Positions 27,823 to 39,000 of a DNA stretch of 64,000 nt are shown here, one piece after another. Origin of the DNA: Nocardia speluncae NBRC 108251 (lineage in GTDB: Bacteria > Actinomycetota > Actinomycetes > Mycobacteriales > Mycobacteriaceae); NCBI RefSeq assembly GCF_001613245.1, contig NZ_BDBZ01000014.1, positions 83,668 to 147,667 of the forward strand, written 5' to 3'. The notes beneath the pieces were generated by a model. The model had not been told where the DNA came from. It saw nothing but the letters and a program-made list of their open reading frames with translations, and made no database searches. Numbering within the stretch: position 1 is the first letter of the stretch; each line of letters begins with the position of its first letter. The translations under genes and the position numbers were made by a program.

Positions 27823-29748
27823 GTGCCCGAAACTCGGCAGGTGAACTGTGCTCCGGAGAGTTTGTGCCCGGAGCTCGACGGCGCACCGGTTGCGAGTGAA
27901 CGGGATGCGCGAATACCGGATTCCGGGGCTTTCGACGCCGGTCTGGGCGGTGCGGAATTCTTGCGGTGGGGTCGCGCCTGTGTTGCAGCCCTGGAGCGGG
28001 CGCGTGCGGAGATCGACGGGCTGAATGTGTTTCCGGTCCCGGACTCCGATACCGGGCGGAACCTGCTGGCGACCGTTCGCGCCGCAGTGCTGGCAGCGGA
28101 GGCCGCTGCCGGGGAGGTGGTGGGGGCTGCCGACGGTGCTGTCGGCGAGCAGGCGCGTATCGCTGCCTCGCGCGACGTCGACGGGCCGGCACAGCAGGTT
28201 CATCGTTACGCCGTGGCGATGGCACGGGGAGCGACCACGGGTGCGCGGGGGAATTCGGGAATCCTGCTCTCGCAGGTATTGCACGGGATCGCCGAGTCCA
28301 CCGTGGACCAGGGGCTGACCGGTGAGACCTACCGGAACGGACTCGCGCGGGCGGCGGCGCTGGTCCGTGGCAGTTTGAGTGAGCCGGTGGAAGGAACCAT
28401 TCTCACCGTGCTCGACCGGGCGAGCGAGGCGGCGCACGAATGCCCCCGGAGTGGCCTGGCCGAGGTTGCTCGCGCCGCCGCCGAGGGCGCGGCGCGAGCG
28501 CTGGAACAGACTCGTGATCAGTTGGCGGCGCTGCGCGCGGCCGGGGTGGTGGACGCGGGCGCGCGCGGGCTGCTGGTCTTGCTGGACACGATGGTCGCCG
28601 TGGTGACCGGGGACGCCCCCACTCGACGCGAATACCCACCGGCCGCCCATACGCTCCGTTCCGGCCGCGAGGAGGTCGCCCCGGAGCAAGCACGCTACGA
28701 GGTGATGTACGCAATCACCGAGGCCGGCGAGGGCCGCGCTGCCGAATTGCGTTCGCGGCTGGCGCAACTGGGAGATTCCGTGGTCGTGGCGGCCGACGGT
28801 GCCGGAGGATGGACGGCCCATGTCCACTGCGCGGACGCCGGTGCCGCTGTCGAAGCGGGATCGGCCACGGGCACCCTCCGGGATATCCGGATCGAATACC
28901 TTGCCGAGCCGCGGGCCCCTGCCGATCCTGCCGTCGCGGAACGGGCGGGTCGGGTCACTGCCGGTTTTGTGAGCCGATGTGCGGCCGGGGGCATGAACCT
29001 CGCCGTCGACTCGGTGCGACGCTCTGCGTCCGAGCCCACAACGGTCGCGGACGATCGCGATGTGCCGATGTATGCGGCCGAGCCGGGCGTGGTCGATCGC
29101 GGTGTCCTGGCGGTGGCGGCCGGGGCGGGCGCGACCGGTCTGTTCGAGGAGGCCGGTGCGGTAGTGCTCGATGCGGAGCCGGCGCCGGAATCCGCGGCGC
29201 TGCTCGCGGCGATCCGCACGATGCCGCACAGAGAGGTACTGGTGCTGCCGAATGGGGCGTTGCCGGCCCACGAACTGGTCGCAATCGGGGTCGCGGCCCG
29301 CGACGCGCACCGCGATGTCCTGCTGCTGCCCAGCGCCAGCATGGTGCAAGGGCTGGCGGCGATGGCGGTACACGACCGGGCACGGATAGCCGTCGACGAT
29401 GCCTTCGCCATGTCCGAAGCCGCCGCGGGCACCCGTTGGGGTGCACTGCGCCGGGCCGGGGAACGCGCACTGACCATGGTCGGAACCTGCGCGCCCGGCG
29501 ACGGACTGGGGCTGGTCGGCCACGATGTAGTGGTGATCGACCGGGATACCCATGCCGCGGGACGCACACTGCTGGACCGGATGCTGGGACTGGGCGGTGA
29601 ACTGGTGACCCTGCTGGTCGGCGCCGGAGCCCCGGACGGGCTGGCCACCGACCTTGCGCGGCATATCGGAACCGTATTCCCCGGTGTAGAGGTCTCGGTG
29701 TATTCCGGGGGGCAGCGCGGGGATCTGATACAGATCGGTGTGGAATGA
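27823..29748 (+). CDS. DhaL-domain kinase with DegV-like domain (FakA-like)
   Basis: The 641-aa protein has an N-terminal DhaL domain with the ATP/Mg motif NVFPVPDSDTGRNLLATV (about residue 68) and GARGNSGILLSQVLHGI (about 142), then a DegV-like C-terminal half (VLPNGALPAHE region near 480). This is the layout of FakA, which phosphorylates fatty acids carried by a FakB protein; no fakB lies in the window. GTG 27823 has GAGG at 6 nt. recG follows after 148 bp. As I recall, M. tuberculosis has the equivalent as two genes (Rv2974c/Rv2975c), whereas here it is one. The fatty-acid kinase role is inferred from layout. Confidence 0.85.
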   Translation: MPETRQVNCAPESLCPELDGAPVASERDARIPDSGAFDAGLGGAEFLRWGRACVAALERARAEIDGLNVFPVPDSDTGRNLLATVRAAVLAAEAAAGEVVGAADGAVGEQARIAASRDVDGPAQQVHRYAVAMARGATTGARGNSGILLSQVLHGIAESTVDQGLTGETYRNGLARAAALVRGSLSEPVEGTILTVLDRASEAAHECPRSGLAEVARAAAEGAARALEQTRDQLAALRAAGVVDAGARGLLVLLDTMVAVVTGDAPTRREYPPAAHTLRSGREEVAPEQARYEVMYAITEAGEGRAAELRSRLAQLGDSVVVAADGAGGWTAHVHCADAGAAVEAGSATGTLRDIRIEYLAEPRAPADPAVAERAGRVTAGFVSRCAAGGMNLAVDSVRRSASEPTTVADDRDVPMYAAEPGVVDRGVLAVAAGAGATGLFEEAGAVVLDAEPAPESAALLAAIRTMPHREVLVLPNGALPAHELVAIGVAARDAHRDVLLLPSASMVQGLAAMAVHDRARIAVDDAFAMSEAAAGTRWGALRRAGERALTMVGTCAPGDGLGLVGHDVVVIDRDTHAAGRTLLDRMLGLGGELVTLLVGAGAPDGLATDLARHIGTVFPGVEVSVYSGGQRGDLIQIGVE

Positions 29749-29896
29749 ACGGGCGCCCACCCCTGGCCGGTGGCGGCCGGAGGATCACCAGCGCGGCGTC
29801 GAGCGGGGTGACGCGGCCGGATCGGCTCCTGAACGTGGCTGCGGGCTGCGCGAGCCGAGCCGGGACGGAGTGGAGGGCGGCAGTGAGCGGAGTGAA

Positions 29897-32173
29897 ATGG
29901 CTACTTTGAGCGATCGGCTCGACCACGTGCTGGGGGCGAAAGCCGCCGGGTCGCTGTCGGATGCGTTCGATATGCGCACCGTGGAGGATCTGCTGCGGCA
30001 CTACCCCCTGCGGTATGCCACTCAGGGCCAGCCGCTCACCGAGGAAGCGCCCGAGGACGGCGCGCACATCACGGTGATCGGGCGGATCACCAAGGCCGAA
30101 CTGCGGCCGATGCGGCAGCGGCGCGGCTCGCTGTTGAAGGTGGTCCTCGATACCGGTTCCGGTCGCGGGGTCGATGTCACCTTCTTCAACGGCGACAAAG
30201 TGAAATACGCGGTGCGCGAGGGAGCTCGGGCGATGATGTCGGGCACCGTGAATTACTGGCGGCCCGGCCAATGGAACCTCAACCACCCCGGCTATCTGAT
30301 CCTGCCGGAATCCGACGGTGACGAGCCGACGCTGACCACCGTGCGCGGCGGCGGGGAGTTGCGCGGGATCGCGCAGAGCGCGAAGGGTGCGGGCGGGGTG
30401 GATATGTCGTTCTTCGAGCGCGAATTCATCCCGGTCTACCCGGCCACCGCGAAGGTGCAGAGCTGGGAGATCCTGGCCTGTGTCCGGCAGGTGCTGGACC
30501 AGCTCGACCCGGTCGAGGATCCGTTGCCGGCCGATGTTCGCGACGAGCGGGCGCTGATGCCGGTGAGCGATGCGCTGAAGCTGATCCATCTGCCGGAACA
30601 GCAGGCCGATATCGAGCGGGCCCGGGAACGGCTGCGATTCGACGAGGCGCTGGCATTGCAGCTGGTACTCGCCGAACGGCGGCACGAGGTGGCCGGCCGG
30701 ACGGCTCGCGCCTGCCCACCGCGGCCGGATGGTATCGCCGCGGCCTTCGACGAGCGGTTACCGTTCGAACTGACCGAGGGGCAGCGGCAGGTGATCACGG
30801 AGATCTCCACCGACCTTTCCCGTGAGCAGCCGATGCACCGGCTGCTACAAGGTGAGGTGGGGTCGGGCAAGACCATCGTCGCCCTGCACGCGATGCTGCA
30901 GGTCGTCGACGCGGGTCAGCAATGCGCGTTGCTCGCGCCCACCGAGGTTCTCGCCGCCCAGCACTATCGGTCGCTGTGCGCGATGCTGGGCGATCTCGGG
31001 CAGGCCGGTGAACTCGGTGCAGCCGAGGCGGCGACGCGGATCACGCTCGTCACCGGATCGATGTCGACGGCCACCAAACGGGCGGCGTTGCTCGAAGCGG
31101 TTACCGGCGAGGCCGGGATCATCATCGGCACGCATGCCCTGATCCAGGATTCGGTGGAGTTCTTCGATCTGGGCATGGTGGTGGTCGACGAACAGCATCG
31201 TTTCGGGGTGGAGCAACGGGATGCGTTGCGCGCCAAGGCGAAAAACGGCATCTCGCCGCACCTGCTGGTGATGACCGCAACCCCGATTCCGCGCACGATC
31301 GCCATGACCACTCTCGGAGATCTGGAGACTTCCACCCTCACTCAGCTGCCACGCGGCCGCTCCCCGATCGCCTCGAAAGTGGTGCCGCGCCGTGTACACC
31401 CCAACTGGGTGGATCGGGCCTGGGAGCGCATCACCGAGGAGGTGGCGGCCGGTAGGCAGGCGTATGTCGTGTGCTCGCGCATCGGCGACGACGAGGACGG
31501 CGGCGGTTCCCGCGGGAAGAGCGGAAAAGGACGTGCCGCGGATTCCGGGAAGGAACCGCCGACTACCCAGTCCGTGCTGGACGTCTTCGATCGGCTGCGC
31601 ACCGGGCCGTTGGCGCACCTGCGGATCGGATTGTTGCACGGACGGCTGCCGTCCGATGAAAAAGACCAGGTGATGCGTGATTTCAATGCCGGCGATATCG
31701 ATGTACTGGTCTGTACGACCGTCGTCGAGGTCGGGGTGGATGTGCCGAACGCGACGGTGATGGTGATCATGGACGCCGACCGGTTCGGGGTGAGCCAGCT
31801 GCACCAGTTGCGTGGCCGGATCGGTCGTGGCCGACACCCCGGGCTGTGCCTGCTGATCACCGACGCGGCACCCGGTGGGCCCGCAATGACCAGGCTGGAA
31901 GCAGTGGCCGCGACCACCGATGGTTTCGAGCTCTCGGTGCTCGACCTGCGGCAGCGCCGCGAGGGCGATGTGCTGGGCTCCGCGCAGTCCGGAACCGCGC
32001 GCTCGCTGCGCCTGCTGTCGCTGCTCGACGACCTGGAGGTCATCACCACCGCCCAGGAACTCGCGCGGGCCTTGGTCGCCGACGATCCCGGCCTCACCCG
32101 GCACCCGGGTCTGGCGGCGATGATGCACGCCGCCGTCGATACGGAACGGCTGGAGTACCTGGCGAAGTCCTGA
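29897..32173 (+). CDS. recG: ATP-dependent DNA helicase RecG
   Basis: RecG remodels stalled replication forks and branch-migrates Holliday junctions. The 758-aa protein has the N-terminal wedge/OB domain (to about 270), Walker A GEVGSGKT with Lys325, the DEQH box (VVVDEQHRFGVEQR) near 430, and motif VI QLRGRIGRGRHPG near 640. An insertion rich in Gly, Asp and Lys at about residues 532-555, between the helicase lobes, looks like a flexible linker. ATG 29897 is preceded by GGAG at 5 nt. Confidence 0.96.
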   Translation: MATLSDRLDHVLGAKAAGSLSDAFDMRTVEDLLRHYPLRYATQGQPLTEEAPEDGAHITVIGRITKAELRPMRQRRGSLLKVVLDTGSGRGVDVTFFNGDKVKYAVREGARAMMSGTVNYWRPGQWNLNHPGYLILPESDGDEPTLTTVRGGGELRGIAQSAKGAGGVDMSFFEREFIPVYPATAKVQSWEILACVRQVLDQLDPVEDPLPADVRDERALMPVSDALKLIHLPEQQADIERARERLRFDEALALQLVLAERRHEVAGRTARACPPRPDGIAAAFDERLPFELTEGQRQVITEISTDLSREQPMHRLLQGEVGSGKTIVALHAMLQVVDAGQQCALLAPTEVLAAQHYRSLCAMLGDLGQAGELGAAEAATRITLVTGSMSTATKRAALLEAVTGEAGIIIGTHALIQDSVEFFDLGMVVVDEQHRFGVEQRDALRAKAKNGISPHLLVMTATPIPRTIAMTTLGDLETSTLTQLPRGRSPIASKVVPRRVHPNWVDRAWERITEEVAAGRQAYVVCSRIGDDEDGGGSRGKSGKGRAADSGKEPPTTQSVLDVFDRLRTGPLAHLRIGLLHGRLPSDEKDQVMRDFNAGDIDVLVCTTVVEVGVDVPNATVMVIMDADRFGVSQLHQLRGRIGRGRHPGLCLLITDAAPGGPAMTRLEAVAATTDGFELSVLDLRQRREGDVLGSAQSGTARSLRLLSLLDDLEVITTAQELARALVADDPGLTRHPGLAAMMHAAVDTERLEYLAKS

Positions 32174-32879
32174 GCGTGTGGGGGCGGTGACCGGGGCAGG
32201 ATTGTCGCCGATGGCCACCGCAGATCGGTAGCGGGTAGATCTTGTGCGCCACCTGCGGTCCATCGGATCCGCACGCGTGCAACACATCTGGAGGGCAGGT
32301 CGAACAGTCCTGCCTGTGCCGGTCTTGAAATTGCCACGTTGCGCAGCCTGGTCTGGCTTCGGTGTATCGAAGCTGATGCGGTAGGCCCTGGGCGCGGGAG
32401 TGCCGGGTAGGTGGTGAAATTTGTTGTGGCAAGAGGGAACCGGCGTGTGTCCGGCCGCGTCAAATTTGGCACAGAGCAACGGCGAGGGAAAGGGTTGGGC
32501 GGTATGAGACCAGAGCAAGGGTGCCGTGCGGTCCGGCGGCGGTCGCCGGTTCCGCAGCGTGGGGTTCGTCCGGTGTTGCGGATTACGCGGCATTGCCCGG
32601 AATGTGCTACGACCGAGCGGATGAAGCGTCGCCAGTCCGGGGCGGGGGAGCTGGAGGGCTGACCCGGCCGGACCGAATACCCTGGCCGGTGGCCCGGCCC
32701 GGTGCAAGCCCGGTGGTGATCAGCGCACAGTACGGCCGGCTCGGCGACCGTACTGTGCGACGACGCCCCTCCTGGGTGATTCCCGTGGGTGGCGGCCCGG
32801 AGGACGTTGACCGTGCCGGCCGCCGCTGCCGCCCGGGGCGACTACCTTTCGGGCGCTGCCCGGGCCCGGCGGCGTCCGG
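32174..32879. other. Convergent spacer between recG and metE
   Basis: This 706-bp stretch contains open frames on both strands, none with a recognisable domain or good start. The only structure seen is the inverted repeat at 32724-32759. A decayed gene is possible but cannot be named. Confidence 0.5.
32724..32759 (-). terminator. Inverted repeat after metE
   Basis: CGCACAGTACGG and its complement form a 12-bp stem around a 12-nt GC-rich loop, 121 bp beyond the metE stop. It may terminate metE or be a relic. Confidence 0.4.
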
Positions 32880-35147
32880 TCAGCGCACCCGCTGCGCGGC
32901 GGCAACCATATTGCGTAGTGACGCTTCGACCTCGGCGGTGCCGCGGGTCTTCAGCCCACAATCCGGATTCACCCAGAGACGTTCGGCAGGAACGGCTTTC
33001 AGTGCTGCTTGGAGTGCGCTGGTGAGCTCCTCGGTGCTCGGCACCCGGGGCGAATGGATATCGTAGATACCGGGGCCTACCCCCGCAGCGAAGCCGGCGG
33101 CGTTCAGATCGTCGAGAACCTCCATATGCGAGCGTGCTGCCTCGATCGAGGTCACATCCGCGTCCAGGCCGGCGATCGCATCGATCACCTCACCGAATTC
33201 CGAGTAGCACAGATGGGTGTGGATCTGGATCGAATCGGCGACCCCGGAGGTCGCCAACCGGAACGCGCCCACCGACCATTCCAGGTAGTCCTGCTGGTCG
33301 GCCGTGCGCAGCGGCAGCAGTTCGCGCAATGCCGGTTCGTCCACCTGGATGATTCGGATGCCTGCGTTCTGCAGGTCGAGGGTTTCGTCCCGGATGGCCA
33401 GCGCCACCTGGCGGGCGGATTCCCCGAGTGGCTGATCGTCACGGACGAATGACCAGGCCAGGATGGTGACGGGTCCGGTGAGCATGCCCTTCACCGGTTT
33501 GCCGGTGAGCGATTGGGCGTACCCGATCCAGTCGACCGTCATGGGTGCGGGCCGGGAGACGTCGCCGAACAGGATCGGCGGACGTACGCAACGGGTGCCG
33601 TAGGACTGGACCCAGCCCAGTTCGGTGGCCGCGAAACCGTCGAGCCGTTCGGCGAAGTACTGCACCATATCGTTGCGTTCGGGTTCGCCGTGGACCAGCA
33701 CGTCGAGGCCCAGCTGCTCCTGTAGCGCGATGACCTCGGCGATCTCCGCCCGCATCCGGCGCTCGTATTCGGCCCGGTCGATCTCGCCCTTGCGGAGCTC
33801 CGCCCGGGCCAGCCGGATCGCGGTGGTCTGCGGATAGGAGCCGATCGTGGTGGTTGGTAGGGGCGGCAGCTGCAGCCGGTCCTGTTGCAGGGTCCGTCGC
33901 TGCGCCGCGGGGCCACGTTCGGTGGCGTCCGGGCCCAGCGCGGCCAGGCGGGCCCGAACTCGGGAGTCGGCGATCCGCGGATCGGCCCGGCGGTTCGCGA
34001 TCGCGGCGCGGGCCTGTGCGAGCTCTCCCGCGACGGCCTCGGTTCCGGTGTTCAGGCCCTCGGCCAGCACCCGGACTTCGGCGACCTTCTCGGCGCCGAA
34101 GGCGAGCCAGGAGCGCAGAGCTTCGTCGAGGTGTGTTTCCGCGGCAAGGGTGTAGGGCACGTGCAGCAGGGAGCAGGAGGTCGAGACCGCGACCGATTTC
34201 GCGCTGCCGAGCAGTGTGGCCAGGGTGGACAGGGCATGGTCCAGGTCGGTGCGCCAGACATTACGCCCGTCGACGACACCGGCGACCAGCGTCTTACCTG
34301 CCGACGCCGGGACGGCCGCCACATCGTCGACCGTCCCTCCGGCGACCAGATCGATTGCGAGTCCTTCCACATCGGTTCCAGCGAGGGCTCCCAGCGCGGG
34401 ACCGGGGCTGCCGAAGTATGTGGCGACCAGGACTGCCGGTCGATCGGCCGGTTCCGTCAGCTCGGTGTAGACCTGCCCGACCACCGCGAGTTCCTCCGTG
34501 GTGAGGTCGGTGACCAGCGCGGGTTCGTCGAGCTGGACCCAGCTCGCGCCCGCCGCGGCGAGCAGCCCGAGCAGGTCCTGGTAGAGCGGGATCAGCTCAC
34601 CGATGCGTTCCAGCGCGGCGGTGCCCGCGGACTTCGAGAGTTTCAGGAAGGTGATCGGGCCGATGACGACCGGACGCGCCGGAACACCGAGTTCGAGCGC
34701 CTCGCGCAATTGCGCCAGCAATTCGCCGGGATGCAGCGCGAAGGAAGTCTGCGGATCGATCTCGGGGACCAGGTAGTGATAGTTGGTGTCGAACCATTTG
34801 GTCATCTCCAGCGGTTCCACCGAATCCGTACCGCGGGCAGCGGCGAAATAGCGGTCCAGCGGGTCGGCGATATCGGCGACCCGGGGCGGCAGGGCACCCA
34901 GCAGTGCGGCCGTATCGAGCATCTGGTCGTAGTAGGAGAAGGTGCCGACGGGAATCGAATCCAGGCCGGCGGCCTGGAGCTCGGCGTACTGATCGCGGCG
35001 CAGGGACCGCCCGGTCTCGTGCAGACGGCCGGCATCGATACGGCCGGCCCAATAGGATTCGGTCGCGCGTTTGAGCTCGCGGCGCGGCCCCACCCGGGGC
35101 AGGCCGAGAACTGTTGCGGTGAACGGATTGTGCGAAATAGCAGTCAC
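32880..35147 (-). CDS. metE: Cobalamin-independent methionine synthase
   Basis: MetE transfers methyl from 5-methyltetrahydrofolate-triglutamate to homocysteine without B12. The 755-aa protein has the expected duplicated barrels: an N-terminal homocysteine/folate-binding segment ([20 protein letters not shown]) and the catalytic C-terminal half with [12 protein letters not shown] and the zinc ligands His/Cys in [10 protein letters not shown] near 655 and the late [12 protein letters not shown] 35147 has GGAG at 7 nt. A cobalamin riboswitch lies upstream, so it should be switched off when B12 is available and MetH can act. Confidence 0.97.
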   Translation of the reverse strand: MTAISHNPFTATVLGLPRVGPRRELKRATESYWAGRIDAGRLHETGRSLRRDQYAELQAAGLDSIPVGTFSYYDQMLDTAALLGALPPRVADIADPLDRYFAAARGTDSVEPLEMTKWFDTNYHYLVPEIDPQTSFALHPGELLAQLREALELGVPARPVVIGPITFLKLSKSAGTAALERIGELIPLYQDLLGLLAAAGASWVQLDEPALVTDLTTEELAVVGQVYTELTEPADRPAVLVATYFGSPGPALGALAGTDVEGLAIDLVAGGTVDDVAAVPASAGKTLVAGVVDGRNVWRTDLDHALSTLATLLGSAKSVAVSTSCSLLHVPYTLAAETHLDEALRSWLAFGAEKVAEVRVLAEGLNTGTEAVAGELAQARAAIANRRADPRIADSRVRARLAALGPDATERGPAAQRRTLQQDRLQLPPLPTTTIGSYPQTTAIRLARAELRKGEIDRAEYERRMRAEIAEVIALQEQLGLDVLVHGEPERNDMVQYFAERLDGFAATELGWVQSYGTRCVRPPILFGDVSRPAPMTVDWIGYAQSLTGKPVKGMLTGPVTILAWSFVRDDQPLGESARQVALAIRDETLDLQNAGIRIIQVDEPALRELLPLRTADQQDYLEWSVGAFRLATSGVADSIQIHTHLCYSEFGEVIDAIAGLDADVTSIEAARSHMEVLDDLNAAGFAAGVGPGIYDIHSPRVPSTEELTSALQAALKAVPAERLWVNPDCGLKTRGTAEVEASLRNMVAAAQRVR

Positions 35148-35304
35148 GGTGTTCTCCAGTGCTGACGTTCGACCGGCCATCGCCTTACGCGGGTGCACGG
35201 ACACCACTGAGAACCCGGACCGCCTCGCGTGACGGTGAGGTGCTTCAGCACTGGTGGACCGCGGCGCCCAATCCTCGAGGCGGTGGCCACCGGATACGGC
35301 GTAC

Positions 35305-35485
35305 CCGGTACAACCGGCAGGTCTTCGGACTCGCGGGCTCCGGCCGGTCGGCCGACCTACTGGCTGTCGCTTCCCAGGCCGGCGCCCAGTGCTTATGACA
35401 GCGTTCGTTCTCGCTCACCGCTGCGGGACAGTTCCGGATTTCCACCGGATTCCCTCTCACCCGCTCGTTGCGGGTTTCGACGCCG
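35305..35485 (-). ncRNA. Cobalamin riboswitch upstream of metE
   Basis: The minus strand carries the conserved core in order: GAGAGGGAATCCGGTG, GAAATCCGGAACTGTCCCGC, GCACTGGG, CTGGGAAG, and the 3' segment GAGTCCGAAGACCTGCC (about 35317-35335). The roughly 160 bp between it and the metE start form the expression platform. It binds adenosyl- or methylcobalamin and represses metE. Ends are approximate. Confidence 0.92.
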
Positions 35486-36062
35486 GGGCGATCGTCCGGG
35501 GCTCCGGGTCGACCGGCCGGCGAACCAGCTGCGTCATCCACCATAACCCGGCCGGCGTGCCGAGCCGACACGACCGCCCGCCCCGTGCCGCTGGTGCGGA
35601 TCGCGTCGCCGAACTGTGCCGCATCGCATCGAGCGCTGCCGGTACCGCGATCCCGCCTATCGGGCCACCGCCACCGACATGATCGGCTGCCCGACATAGC
35701 GGCCGCACGGCCGGCCGTGCAATCGCGCCGACAAGCAGAGTGCGACCGACGAGCGCAGTGTGACAGTTACGGGGCGCAGCGTGACCGTGTGCGGTGTGGC
35801 CGGGCCGCGCAGCGGAATGTGAGTGTGCTGCGGGGTCCGTGCGACCGTGCTGCCGAGCGCAGCCCGACCGCATTGCCCCGGCCCGGTGTGGCCGTGCTGC
35901 GAAGATTGCCGGGAGTTGGCCCGCTCCGGGTGGCCGCACGATCGCCCGTGGTCGCCGGTGAGATGTGACGGCAGGGTGACCAAGGTTTCGCAACCGTGCA
36001 ATGCCCGGTTGTGAAGTTTCTGCGAAGTGGACTTCGGTGTCGATCCTGGATGTGGCGCCGGG
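35486..36062. other. Spacer between the metE riboswitch and pyc
   Basis: This stretch of about 580 bp has no supported gene. From 35740 to 35890 several degenerate GCGCAG/GTGAC-like words recur, without a regular period. The right end holds the pyc promoter. Confidence 0.45.
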
Positions 36063-36068
36063 TACGTT
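36063..36068 (+). promoter_or_regulatory. -10 hexamer of pyc, leaderless type
   Basis: TACGTT ends 6 nt before ATG 36075, and no Shine-Dalgarno sequence is present. Confidence 0.5.
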
Positions 36069-36074
36069 GGGTCA

Positions 36075-39000
36075 ATGTTCTCGAAAGTCTTGGTTGCCAA
36101 CCGCGGCGAGATCGCCATCCGAGCCTTCCGTGCGGCGTACGAGCTCGGTATCGGAACGGTTGCCGTCTTCCCGCATGAGGATCGCAATTCGGTCCACCGC
36201 CTGAAGGCGGACGAGGCATACGAGATCGGTGAGGAAGGTCATCCCGTCCGGGCCTATCTCTCGGTCGAGGCGATCATCGAGGCGGCCAAGACCGCCGGCG
36301 CCGACGCGATCTATCCGGGATACGGGTTCCTGTCCGAGAATCCGGATCTGGCTGCCGCCTGTGCACAGGAGGGAATCACCTTCATCGGGCCGTCGGCCGA
36401 GGTCCTGGAACTCGCCGGTAACAAGGCGCGTGCGATCGCGGCGGCGAAGGCGGCCGGGCTGCCGGTCCTGAATTCCAGCGCACCTTCCGCGGACGTCGGT
36501 GAACTGCTCGCGGCGGCCGAATCCATGGAGTTCCCGGTGTTCGTGAAGGCGGTCGCCGGTGGCGGTGGCCGCGGTATGCGCCGGGTGCAGGCGCGCGAAC
36601 AGCTACGGGAGGCGATCGAGGCGGCCTCGCGGGAAGCCGAATCGGCGTTCGGCGATGCCACGGTCTTCCTGGAACAGGCGGTGGTCAACCCGCGCCATAT
36701 CGAGGTGCAGATCCTGGCCGATACCCACGGCAATGTGATGCACCTGTTCGAGCGGGACTGTTCGCTGCAACGGCGGCACCAGAAGGTGATCGAGCTGGCG
36801 CCCGCCCCGAACCTGGATCCCGCACTGCGGGACCGGATCTGCGCCGACGCGGTGGCGTTCGCCCGGCAGATCGGTTACAGCTGCGCGGGAACCGTCGAAT
36901 TCCTGCTCGACGAGCGCGGGAACCATGTCTTCATCGAGATGAATCCCCGTATCCAGGTCGAGCACACGGTGACCGAGGAGATCACCGATGTCGATCTGGT
37001 GCAGTCGCAGCTGCGGATCGCAGCAGGGGAGAGCCTGGACGATCTGGGCTTGAGCCAGGACAAGGTGACCATTCGTGGCGCCGCGCTGCAGTGCCGGATC
37101 ACCACCGAGGACCCGGCCAACGGGTTCCGCCCCGATACCGGCCGGATCACCGCTTACCGCACGCCCGGCGGCGCCGGTATCCGGCTCGACGGCGGCGCGA
37201 ACCTCGGCGCCGAGATCGGTGCCTACTTCGATTCGATGCTGGTGAAGCTCACCTGCCGGGGCCGGGATTTCCCGGCGGCGGTGGCACGGGCGCGCCGGGC
37301 GCTGATGGAGTTCCGGATCCGCGGTGTCACCACGAATATCCAGTTCCTGCTGGCAGTGCTCGACGACCCCGATTTCCGAGCCGGGCGGGTTACCACCTCG
37401 TTCATCGACGAGCGCCCCCAGCTGCTGTCCTTGCGCGAACCGGCCGACCGCGGCACCAAGATCCTGAACTATCTGGCCGACGTCACCGTCAACAAACCGC
37501 ACGGGGCGCGGCCGACAGCGGTGTACCCGCACGACAAACTGCCGGCGATCGACCTGTCGGTGCCGCCGCCGGACGGTTCCCGGCAGAAGCTGCTGACCCT
37601 GGGCCCGGAAGGGTTCGCGCGGGCCCTGCGCGAACAGAAAGCCGTGGGGGTCACCGACACCACGTTCCGGGACGCCCACCAGTCGCTGCTGGCGACCCGG
37701 GTGCGCACCAACGGCCTGCTCGATGTCGCCGGGCACGTCGCCCGGCTCACCCCTGAGCTGCTCTCGGTCGAATGCTGGGGCGGCGCGACCTACGATGTGG
37801 CGCTGCGGTTCCTGTACGAGGATCCGTGGGAGCGGCTGGCCGCACTGCGTGAGGCGATGCCGAATATCTGCTTGCAGATGCTGCTGCGCGGCCGCAACAC
37901 CGTCGGCTACACCCCGTATCCGGAACGGGTGACCAGGGCGTTCGTCGCCGAGGCCACCGAAACCGGGATCGATATCTTCCGGATCTTCGACGCGCTCAAC
38001 AATGTCGACCAGATGCGTCCGGCGATCGACGCGGTCCGCGAAACGCGTACGGCGGTGGCCGAGGTGGCGTTGAGCTACACGGGGGATCTCGCCGATCCCG
38101 ACGAGAAGCTCTACACGCTGGACTACTACCTGAAATTGGCCGAGCAGATCGTCGATGCCGGCGCGCATGTGCTCGCGATCAAAGATATGGCCGGTCTGCT
38201 GCGGGCCCCGGCGGCGGCGAAACTGGTGACGGCGCTGCGCAGCAATTTCGATCTGCCCGTCCATGTGCACACCCATGACACCCCGGGCGGTCAGCTCGCG
38301 ACCTATCTGGCGGCGTGGCAGGCCGGGGCCGACGCGGTGGACGGTGCGTCCGCGGCGATGGCCGGCACCACCAGCCAGCCCGCGCTTTCTGCGATCGTCG
38401 CGGCCGCCGCGCACAGCGAGCACGACACCGGCCTGAATCTGGGCAATGTCTGCGATCTGGAGCCCTACTGGGAGGCGCTGCGCAAGGTGTATGCGCCGTT
38501 CGAGTCCGGGCTGCCCGCTCCGACTGGACGTGTCTACACCCATGAGATCCCCGGCGGCCAGCTGTCCAATCTGCGCCAGCAGGCCATCGCACTGGGCTTG
38601 GGCGACCGCTTCGAGGAAGTGGAGGCGAAATACGCCGCGGCCGACCGGCTGTTGGGCCGGTTGATCAAGGTGACCCCGTCGTCGAAGGTGGTCGGCGATC
38701 TCGCGTTGTCGCTGGTCGGCTCCGGTATCGAGATCGAGGACTTCGCCGCCGATCCGGGTCGCTACGACATCCCCGATTCGGTGATCGGTTTCCTGCGCGG
38801 CGAACTCGGTACTCCCGCCGGTGGCTGGCCCGAACCGTTCCGGGAGAAGGCGCTCGCCGGGCGCAGCGCCGCCAAACCGGAGACGCCGTTGACGGCCGCG
38901 GACGAGGCCGGGTTGGCGGGCACTTCCCAGGAGCGCCGCGCGACCCTCAACCGGCTGCTGTTCCCGGCGCCCACCGCCGAATTCCTCGCCCACCGTGAGA

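Noticed and set aside
32411..32662. Possible 83-codon gene between recG and metE
   Set aside because: It is basic, low in hydrophobic residues, without domain or ribosome site, and lies in a gap full of random open frames.
35740..35890. Recurring GCGCAG/GTGAC-like words before pyc
   Set aside because: There is no fixed period or consistent unit; it is probably compositional bias.
36603..38993. Long open frame (796 codons) on the minus strand opposite pyc
   Set aside because: It mirrors the codon bias of pyc in a high-GC genome and shows no domain; the plus-strand gene is unmistakable. The same applies to long antisense frames at 1218-2657, 3503-4993, 27778-29760 and 30845-32707.
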